From positions 1 through 23,224 of the forward strand of contig CAJUKB010000023.1 in the NCBI GenBank assembly GCA_910587325.1: 23,224 nt of DNA, read 5' to 3'. The notes below the pieces were generated by a model. The model had not been told where the DNA came from, did no database searches, and saw only the letters and a list, made by a program, of their open reading frames with translations. The number at the start of each line of letters is the position of its first letter. Position 1 is the stretch's first letter. Both the position numbers and the translations under genes were made by a program. Positions 8,521 to 14,347 of the stretch are shown here, one piece after another. The DNA is from an uncultured Bacilli bacterium. GTDB taxonomy: Bacteria > Bacillota_I > Bacilli_A > RF39 > UBA660.

Positions 8521-8906
8521 CTATTTTGTTAGATAATGGTCCAGATAATAGTGGTGTTAGAACGGCATTTTTAAAAGGATTAGTAGATTTATCCAATAAG
8601 TATCACAAAGAGATAGAGTTAATTTATTATCCGCCCTATCATTCAAAATACAACCCTGTAGAAAGATTATGGGCAAGATTAGAAATGATGTGGAATGGTT
8701 TTCTATTAACTAGTGAAGAAATATGCAATCAAATAATGAAAAAGCTTACTTGGAAAGAAGTGAAAGCGAAAGTAAAATGTATTACAAAAGAGTATGAAAA
8801 AGGAATTACTTATTCTAAAGCTGAAATGAAACAATATGAAGGGATTAATATTATACGTAATAATGAGTTAAAAAAATGGAGTATTCTTGTCACCCCAACT
8901 TTATAA
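8502..8906 (+). pseudogene. ISAzo13-family transposase, C-terminal fragment
   Basis: The frame is open from a TAA at 8490-8492 and recognisable from about 8502 (YERIAILLDNGPDNSG). It includes the family block YYPPYHSKYNPVERLWARLE and ends with SILVTPTL. These supply the second Asp and the Glu of the DDE triad. Everything before them, including the first Asp and the DNA-binding region (more than half of a usual transposase of this family), is missing. No start signal is present; a TTG at 8526 is only the first formal start. Confidence 0.75.
8507..8518. repeat. Short perfect inverted repeat at the IS5/ISAzo13 junction
   Basis: ATACG AA CGTAT sits where the two transposase frames meet, and both frames read across it. 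One more A-T pair extends the arms to six bases. Such a short palindrome may mark the rearrangement breakpoint. Confidence 0.5.
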
Positions 8907-8936
8907 AAAAGTGTAACCTTTATTTTTGGAAATTGC

Positions 8937-9152
8937 CTATATTTTATAAGTTTTATCTATTTGCTTTTTGGAGTCTCCAGTATCGGCATATCCTTTTTGG
9001 GTATCTGGATTATTTTTCTCTTTTAATACTTCTAATGGCATCTTTCTAATTATATATTCATATTTATAATATCCTTTTTCTTCTCTAACTTTTTCAATAA
9101 CTAAATTAATTCTTTTAATGTAGATTTGATAGATGACTCTTGTTTTTTGCAT
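8937..9152 (-). CDS. Small hypothetical protein, possibly truncated by the ISAzo13 end
   Basis: 71 codons from the ATG at 9152, a basic and Tyr-rich product without a domain I recognise. The frame is open upstream to 9204 with a possible TTG at 9185, but neither start has a ribosome binding site. The stop codon TAG overlaps the presumed ISAzo13 terminal sequence (GGCAATTTCC on this strand), so the original gene may have continued further. A near-consensus promoter lies about 115 bases upstream, with a foldable leader between. It could be a real small gene, a remnant, or an ORF inside a structured RNA. Confidence 0.35.
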   Translation of the reverse strand: MQKTRVIYQIYIKRINLVIEKVREEKGYYKYEYIIRKMPLEVLKEKNNPDTQKGYADTGDSKKQIDKTYKI

Positions 9153-9154
9153 AC

Positions 9155-9227
9155 AGCTATCAAGCCACTTATAGAATAATCCCAATTTTCTGGGAGGCTT
9201 AACCTAAAAGACAATAAGCCTTTAGCT
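9155..9227 (-). promoter_or_regulatory. Foldable 5' leader (candidate structured RNA)
   Basis: Read on the minus strand: AGCTA (9227-9223) pairs with TAGCT (9159-9155). Inside are a 7-bp hairpin AGGCTTA/TAAGCCT (9221-9195) and a 5-bp hairpin TCCCA/TGGGA (9195-9180), which share one base. The segment TAAGCC could instead pair with GGCTTG at 9166-9161, giving a mutually exclusive fold. I match it to no known riboswitch class. Confidence 0.35.
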
Positions 9228-9265
9228 TTAAGACTTAAATTTTATCACGCAAATGATTATTCGAC

Positions 9266-9293
9266 ATTATAGTGTAATTCTTATTTTTTTCAA
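9266..9293 (-). promoter_or_regulatory. Near-consensus sigma-A promoter
   Basis: TTGAAA (9293-9288), a 16-base spacer, then TATAAT (9271-9266), reading left. It is among the best promoter matches in the window. It drives only the small ORF at 8937-9152 and its leader, or a non-coding RNA. Confidence 0.6.
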
Positions 9294-9336
9294 TTTTAAA
9301 GACCATTGTTTATCACTCTTTCTTAATTTATTGTAT

Positions 9337-9365
9337 AAAAAAACAGACTCTTCGATAGCCTGTTT
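9337..9365 (-). terminator. Terminator of valS
   Basis: AAACAGGCT (9365-9357) pairs with AGTCTGTTT (9349-9341), one G-U, followed by a T run of seven overlapping the arm. It lies eight bases past the valS stop: a classic rho-independent terminator. Confidence 0.85.
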
Positions 9366-9372
9366 AAGTTAT

Positions 9373-11787
9373 TTAATTTTCTTCAAATTCTAATTCAATT
9401 TTATTTATTTTATAATTCTCTGCGATATGATTTAATTTTAAATCTTGAATCGTTAATGTTGCTTTAAAATCTTGAATTGCATCATTTATTGCATTCTCTA
9501 GCTCTTCATTCACACTTAAATCAAAAACTTTAATTGGTGTTTTAAGAGAAACATTATTATTTGTTTTTTCTCCCCTAGCTTGACTAATAATATCGATCAT
9601 AATATCCCCATTTTTGATTTCATCTTTAAAGTCAAAATTTAATGGTTCTATTTGTGTTAAATGAATTGATTTATTATCATGATATAATTCTTGATAAATT
9701 TCTTCTGTGATAAATGGGAAGAAGATACTAAAATCTTGAAGTAATTTATAAAGCAATGTATAAACTGTCTTTTGTCCTGAATATCTTGGAATCTCTCCAA
9801 ATTCTTCAGGTCTATATAATCTATGCTTAACTATTTCAATATAGTTATCACAGAAATTCCAGAAGAATTTTTCTAGGTGGTTTAACGCTAATCCTACTTC
9901 ATATTCATCAAGATACTTTATAAATCCTGATTCCATATCTTGATATTTACCCAATATCCATTTATCAATATATTCATAAGTATTGAATTCTTTATCTTCA
10001 TAATCAGATAAGTGCATTTCTATAAACTTCGCAACATTCCATAGTTTATTTACCAATTTACGACCTCTAAGAAGAGTTTCTTCACTATAATTTATATCTG
10101 TTCCAAGTCTACCTGAACCTGCCCAATAACGAACAACATCAGCAGAATACTCTTTGATTACATCAATTGGTTCAATTTTACTATTTCCTTTACTTTTACT
10201 TATTTTATTTCCATCACTAGCCTTTGCAAATCCTGAAATCATTACATTATTCCAAGGGCGCATACCAAAGTGATAAAAACTTTTAACAATAGTATAAAAA
10301 TCCCATGTTCTAATTATTTCTGAAGCATTCGTTCTAATACTCATTGGTTTTAAGAAAGATTCATAATTGTCTTGTTCACCATATCTCATATTAATTAAAG
10401 GTGTTACTGAAGAAGTAGCCCATGTATCCATTACATCAGTTTCTGGAATGAATTCCGTGCATCCACACTTACAAGAATCGATATGAGGTTTATCCACTAG
10501 TGGATTGACTGGTAAATCTTCTTGTCTTGCAAATATTGGTTCACCACAACTCGCACAATACCAAACTGGGAATGGCACACCAAAATATCTTTGTCTTGAA
10601 ATACACCAATCCCACATGATATTTTCAACCCATTCATTGTATCTACTTTTCATGTGTTCTGGATACCACTTTATTTCATCACCAATTTTTAAGAAATCTT
10701 CTTTATGATTCATAATGTCTATAAACCATTGTTTCATTACAGAATACTCAACTTCTTTTCCACATCTTTCATGTGTTTGTACTTCATGTTCTAATTCTTC
10801 TATTTTAACGACATGTCCACCAGCTTGTAAATCATCAATAATTTGTTTTCTAGCTTCTTTAATTTTTAATCCACCATAATTTGGAACTTCATCAATAATT
10901 CTGCCATTATCAGTAAAAATGTATTTAAGTGGTAAATTATATTTTTTCCACCATTCTATATCTGTTTGATCTCCAAAAGTACAACACATAACTACTCCTG
11001 TACCTTTGTCAATTGCTACTTTTTCATCAGCCATAATTGGTACTTCAACATCGATTACTGGAATATGTGCTGTTTTGCCAATTAAAGACTTGTGTACTTC
11101 ATCATTAGGATTTACAAAAACACAAACAATCGCTGGTAATAATTCTGGTCTAGTTGTAGCTATTGTAAATTCTTCACCATCTTCTACAGTCTTAAAGTTA
11201 ATATAATTAAATGTAGTTTGAATTGTTTTTGTTTCAAGTTCAGCTTGGGCTATTGAAGTTAAACATTCATTACACCAAAGTGCTGGACTTTCTTTATGAT
11301 AACAATGTCCTTTATTAATCAAATCCAAAAATGATGCTTGACTAATTTTTATTGTTGATGGACTAACTGTTTTATAATGAATATTCCAATCGGTACTAAC
11401 TCCCATCTTACTAAATAGTTCTTGAAATTCTGCTTCATACTTATCTGTTGTTTCATAACATAGTTTTGAGAATTCTTCTCTACCTATTTCATGAGCTTTT
11501 TTTCCTTGTTCTTTTTCAACTAATCTCTCACTAGGAAGACCATTGTCATCAAATCCAAATGGGTAGAAAATGTTAAATCCTCTTAATCTCTTATATCTTG
11601 CAATCATCTCTGTTTGAGAATATGAAAAGATGTGTCCTATATGAATACGACCATTTACAGTTGGCGGTGGTGTATCAATCGAAAATACCTCTCTTTTGTC
11701 TGGTTTAAATTCATAAATTTTATTTTCTTTCCAATAATTTAACCACTTTGTTTCTTTTTCTTGTGCATTATATTTTTTATCTAACAT
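9373..11787 (-). CDS. valS: Valyl-tRNA synthetase, archaeal-like form
   Basis: An 804-aa class I synthetase that charges tRNA-Val. Motifs: HIGH at 49-52, the discriminating block GFDDNGLPSE (78-87), zinc-type pairs C172/C175 and C411/C414 with C439/C441/C443, the CP1 editing motif TTRPE (211-215) with GTGVVMCCTFGDQTD around 263-276, ISRQRYFGVPFP, KISKS at 528-532 and the anticodon domain after RYWAGSGRLGTD. Ordinary bacterial ValRS has GMDHAGIATQ where this has GFDDNGLPSE. The latter form is known from archaea, Rickettsia and scattered other bacteria. It lacks the long C-terminal coiled-coil arm of bacterial ValRS. Fragments of an ordinary ValRS gene lie just upstream, so this gene probably replaced it. 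An AAGGA element precedes the ATG by about nine bases. Confidence 0.93.
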   Translation of the reverse strand: MLDKKYNAQEKETKWLNYWKENKIYEFKPDKREVFSIDTPPPTVNGRIHIGHIFSYSQTEMIARYKRLRGFNIFYPFGFDDNGLPSERLVEKEQGKKAHEIGREEFSKLCYETTDKYEAEFQELFSKMGVSTDWNIHYKTVSPSTIKISQASFLDLINKGHCYHKESPALWCNECLTSIAQAELETKTIQTTFNYINFKTVEDGEEFTIATTRPELLPAIVCVFVNPNDEVHKSLIGKTAHIPVIDVEVPIMADEKVAIDKGTGVVMCCTFGDQTDIEWWKKYNLPLKYIFTDNGRIIDEVPNYGGLKIKEARKQIIDDLQAGGHVVKIEELEHEVQTHERCGKEVEYSVMKQWFIDIMNHKEDFLKIGDEIKWYPEHMKSRYNEWVENIMWDWCISRQRYFGVPFPVWYCASCGEPIFARQEDLPVNPLVDKPHIDSCKCGCTEFIPETDVMDTWATSSVTPLINMRYGEQDNYESFLKPMSIRTNASEIIRTWDFYTIVKSFYHFGMRPWNNVMISGFAKASDGNKISKSKGNSKIEPIDVIKEYSADVVRYWAGSGRLGTDINYSEETLLRGRKLVNKLWNVAKFIEMHLSDYEDKEFNTYEYIDKWILGKYQDMESGFIKYLDEYEVGLALNHLEKFFWNFCDNYIEIVKHRLYRPEEFGEIPRYSGQKTVYTLLYKLLQDFSIFFPFITEEIYQELYHDNKSIHLTQIEPLNFDFKDEIKNGDIMIDIISQARGEKTNNNVSLKTPIKVFDLSVNEELENAINDAIQDFKATLTIQDLKLNHIAENYKINKIELEFEEN

Positions 11788-11823
11788 ATATCATTTTCCT
11801 TTCTTTTTATCAAAAATATTTGC

Positions 11824-11836
11824 TAAGCAATGCTTA
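11824..11836. repeat. 13-bp palindrome in the gap before valS
   Basis: TAAGCA-A-TGCTTA is a perfect palindrome about 40 bases upstream of the valS start. It lies in the stretch 11823-11880, which does not resemble ValRS-coding DNA and probably arrived with the foreign gene or marks the junction. It could be an operator or a remnant of a mobile-element end; there is no clear T run for a terminator. Confidence 0.35.
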
Positions 11837-11879
11837 ATGACGCCTCCCAAGTCCTTATAAATAAAGGATTTGTACAAAT

Positions 11880-12447
11880 GGGTGTAGTCTTAACAACACC
11901 CGTTCCAAATGCAGGGTCGGCATGGATATCTCCAACAACTGGTACTAAACGATTACTTATTGGTAGGACAACATTTTTACCAATGTATTTCTTGTAGCGT
12001 TCATCTTCCGAATTCACCGCAACAGCTGTATAACCAAAAAGAGTTTCAGGACGAGTCGTTGCAACACGCAAGTATTCTTCACTACTTCCTTCTATAAAAT
12101 ATTTTAAATGATAGAAAGCCCCTTTATCTTCTTTCCATACTGTGGGGATTTATTCCCATATCTTTCATTTTTTTATCTACTTTGGCTTGTGTTGCAATTC
12201 CAGCGTGATCCATTCCAGGTAGCCACAAAGCATCAAATCCTTGCATTCTTTTATATCGTATTAAAATATCTTGCAAGGTTGTGTCCCAAGCATGCCCTAA
12301 ATGTAATTTTCCTGTAACATTTGGTGGGGGGATTACAATGGTATAAGGCGTTTTTAAATTGTCTCCACTATTAAAATAACCCTTGTTTAACCAATATTCG
12401 TACTTATTTTCTTCTACTTTTAAATGATTGTATTTTTTCTCTAACAT
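11880..12447 (-). pseudogene. valS: Remnant of the native bacterial-type valyl-tRNA synthetase gene
   Basis: Two pieces in different frames. The first, from the ATG at 12447, encodes the ValRS N-terminus with IPPPNVTGKLHLGHAWDTTL (the HIGH region) and LPGMDHAGIATQAKVDKK, then breaks after MGINPH and stops at 12124. The second starts near 12137 with WKEDKGAFYHLKYF, contains the editing motif RVATTRPETLFG and continues to FGTGVVKTTP at 11880, where homology stops. About 90 codons between the pieces and all of the gene after the editing domain are gone, including KMSKS and the anticodon domain. It cannot make an active enzyme. The ATG still overlaps the HD gene stop (TAATG), a fossil of the original operon. 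Confidence 0.88.
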
Positions 12448-13129
12448 TACTCTTCAATCCTTTCTTCTAAATAAGTTCTTACTTCTTTTTTAATACTCTC
12501 AAATTCGTCTTCTAATCCTTTATCGACTTCAACAACAGACAAATAAAGTTCTAAATTGTCCGTATCTTTTAACAACGTATAAGATTCTTGAAAATGAATA
12601 TCAAATACATATGCAAGTTCTACTAAAGTTTCATCACTTTTTGTTTTTATTTCTTTTATATTAATCAAATGATGTTCAAAAAATGCCTCTTTTACTTTAG
12701 GACTTATTTGTTCTATTAACGATTTATTCTCTATTGTAGCCTCCTGTCTAAAGATATCAATTTTGTCTACATCACGAGTTAAATGAACATAAAATAATTC
12801 TTCTTCTGTTAAATCCTCTTCAATTTCTAATTTGTTATGGTTATAAATTGCTGTTTCGACAATCGAATAATACTTTTCTGGTATGGCAAAATCTTGTATA
12901 TGCTCTTCTTTAAATAAATAATCAGTTGCTACCTTTCCATGGTCTATTTTTGTTGTAGCATCATTATAACTTTTTGTTTTTTCGTATTGAACAAATCTTC
13001 CTATATCATGTAAAAGCCCAATCGTTTTCACAAGGTTTATTTCCTCTTCTGTAAGTTCTAATCTTTTTCCAAGAATTTTTGCAAGCTCCGCTTTTTAAAT
13101 TCTTTTAAAACATTTTCATAATTTATCAT
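12447..13129 (-). pseudogene. HD-domain phosphohydrolase-like gene, damaged near its 5' end
   Basis: An ATG at 13129, seven bases after GGGAGGAG, starts MINYENVLKEFKK and then runs out of frame at about 13092 (a TAG follows after a few codons). The homologous frame resumes with AELAKILGKRLELTEEE, then the HD motif GLLHDIGRFVQYEKT and KIDHGKVATDYLF, to the stop at 12449-12447. A length change that is not a multiple of three at the A5 run (13092-13096) explains the shift. The family usually has another 20 or more residues here including the first metal-binding His, so a deletion rather than one lost base is likely. The GTG at 13031 lacks a ribosome binding site. The 194-codon rest could still be translated, but the family's first His is missing. 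Confidence 0.7.
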
Positions 13130-13164
13130 AAAAAAACTCCTCCCTAATATGTAAGGACGAGTTT
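13130..13164 (-). terminator. T-box regulated terminator; its 3' arm holds the ribosome binding site
   Basis: AAACTCGTCC pairs with GGAGGAGTTT (one mismatch), followed by seven T. The 3' arm includes GGGAGGAG, the ribosome binding site of the ATG at 13129, so the hairpin would block both elongation and translation start. Confidence 0.85.
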
Positions 13165-13360
13165 ACCCGCGGTACCACCTTATTTTATACAAATTTGTAT
13201 ACCCTCTATTTTCCCTTTAACGTGGGGAATCGTAAAAACTTACTAAACATTTCAGTTTTTAAGCTCCACTGCTACCTTCCGTAAAAGCAATTGTTTATTT
13301 GCACCTTCCATAAACTCTCTATTAAAACACTTTTTACGTACTCCTCAGTTTCTTTGCTTT
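13130..13360 (-). promoter_or_regulatory. T-box riboswitch, valine specifier (GUA)
   Basis: A tRNA-sensing leader. The T-box core GGTGGTACCGCG lies at 13179-13168 and is followed by the terminator. In stem I, AGTACG begins the specifier loop and CGTAAAAAG pairs with CTTTTACG. After this helix the strand reads GGAAGGTAGCAG, which places the specifier codon GTA (Val) at 13275-13273, in the position equivalent to the GGC of the well-studied glyQS leader as I remember it. Uncharged tRNA-Val should favour the antiterminator and switch on the downstream HD gene and valS. It agrees with ValRS genes, ruined and intact, lying downstream. Confidence 0.92.
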
Positions 13361-13366
13361 TTTCTT

Positions 13367-13395
13367 ATTCTACCTTACTTTTTAACGAATTGCAA
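13367..13395 (-). promoter_or_regulatory. Promoter of the Val T-box transcript
   Basis: TTGCAA (13395-13390), an exact 17-base spacer and TAGAAT (13372-13367). It overlaps the last codons and stop of the gene ending at 13382. Transcription would start near 13360. Confidence 0.6.
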
Positions 13396-14332
13396 CGTTT
13401 TCTATTAGTTCTTCTAAAACATATACTTTTACATAATCATTTGAAATTTCAAATCTTAAATCGTTTGGATTCGCTACATTATAACGATTTCCCACTTCTT
13501 GATTATTTGCCACATCAAATAAGTAAAAAATGTTGCTGTTGTCTACAATGGCAAGGTATTTATTACAGAAATTTAGATATTTGTATTCTCCAAACAATCG
13601 ATTTCTTCCATCATACGTTGAAAGACGCATTGTACTTCCATTGCTTGTCACAACATAATCGTTATTGTAGGTTACAATTTTGTCTGTAAAATTTTCTGTA
13701 AGTTTATTATTATTGATATCAATTAAATACCAAGCACCATCTTTTAATACAGAAATGGTATCAGAAGAAATCAAACTAGAAATAGCTTCCGTTTGGTCTG
13801 CTAAAGCCATATAGTTATAAGTAAATGGCACTTTTAAATTTACACCATCATAAAATTGTAAAACACCCCATAAATCGTCCTTATTTTTAACTAAGTAATT
13901 GTTATGGTCGATTCCAATTCCATAGTTTTTGACTTCTTTATATCTTCCTAGTTCTTTATTTGTTTCTAAATCATATAAAATGATTTCCGCATCGTTTAAA
14001 TTGGTAATGGTTGTATCCATCAAAAAAGCGTAGCGATTATTAATTAAAGCGATTTTATCTGTTTTTTCAGCTTTATGTTCTAATAAATCATATTCAAAAT
14101 TGTTTCTTGAAACTGCATAATCGCAATAATCATTGCTTTGACAAATATAGGTTCCTAATAGTTCATTATTCTCATAAAAGTAAAGTTTTCCATTATAGAA
14201 AAATTCATGGTTGGGATTTTCTTCTCCAACATTTTTATTTTGAAAATGAAGTATTGTAGAAAAAATCGCCAATGGAACAAAAAGAATTAATAAAACAATA
14301 ATGGTTACAAGTGTACTTTTTCTATTTTGCAT
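13382..14332 (-). CDS. Membrane-anchored surface protein with one copy of a Cys-paired repeat module
   Basis: A 316-aa protein with a helix at about 8-29 and the rest outside. Its outer domain is a single copy of the module found twice in the next gene upstream: KLYFYENNELLGTYIC with C64 and C70, then a YAFLMD stretch, AEIILYDLETNKELGRYKEV, LVKNKDDLWGVLQF and VPFTYNYMAL. The last two resemble WG-type repeats. It follows its paralogue after 15 bases with a GGAGAGG ribosome binding site, so they are one operon. Function unknown; a structural or ligand-binding role at the cell surface is inferred from the architecture. No terminator is seen after it, and the T-box promoter begins inside its end. 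Confidence 0.85.
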   Translation of the reverse strand: MQNRKSTLVTIIVLLILFVPLAIFSTILHFQNKNVGEENPNHEFFYNGKLYFYENNELLGTYICQSNDYCDYAVSRNNFEYDLLEHKAEKTDKIALINNRYAFLMDTTITNLNDAEIILYDLETNKELGRYKEVKNYGIGIDHNNYLVKNKDDLWGVLQFYDGVNLKVPFTYNYMALADQTEAISSLISSDTISVLKDGAWYLIDINNNKLTENFTDKIVTYNNDYVVTSNGSTMRLSTYDGRNRLFGEYKYLNFCNKYLAIVDNSNIFYLFDVANNQEVGNRYNVANPNDLRFEISNDYVKVYVLEELIENVAIR

Positions 14333-14347
14333 GTTTCCCTCTCCTTT

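Larger units (their letters stand above)
7879..8937. mobile_element. Two truncated insertion sequences joined head to head
   Basis: An IS5-family fragment (minus strand) and an ISAzo13-family fragment (plus strand) meet at about 8505-8520, both lacking their 5' portions. The outer edges look like original element ends. The left edge holds GAGTTGTTCGGAAACTAG just after the IS5 stop, and the right edge holds GGAAATTGCC just after the ISAzo13 stop; both are candidate terminal repeats, unproven. Neither element can move by itself. Confidence 0.7.

Noticed and set aside
7897..8906. One intact transposon with two convergent or divergent genes.
   Set aside because: The two transposases belong to different families and both lack their 5' parts at the shared junction.
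9373..11787. Assignment as isoleucyl- or leucyl-tRNA synthetase.
   Set aside because: GFDDNGLPSE, the RYWAGSGRLGTD block and the Val T-box upstream fit the archaeal-like ValRS; the IleRS signature GWDCHGLPIE is absent.
11823..12071. A stand-alone 82-codon protein containing the ValRS editing motif, perhaps a free editing factor.
   Set aside because: The homology extends upstream of its formal start, no ribosome binding site exists, the tail after KTTP is unrelated, and its neighbour at 12124-12447 is the matching N-terminal piece in another frame.
13291..13689. A plus-strand frame of 132 codons across the T-box and the surface-protein gene.
   Set aside because: It is antisense to a conserved leader and to a coding region, low in complexity, and without a start signal.
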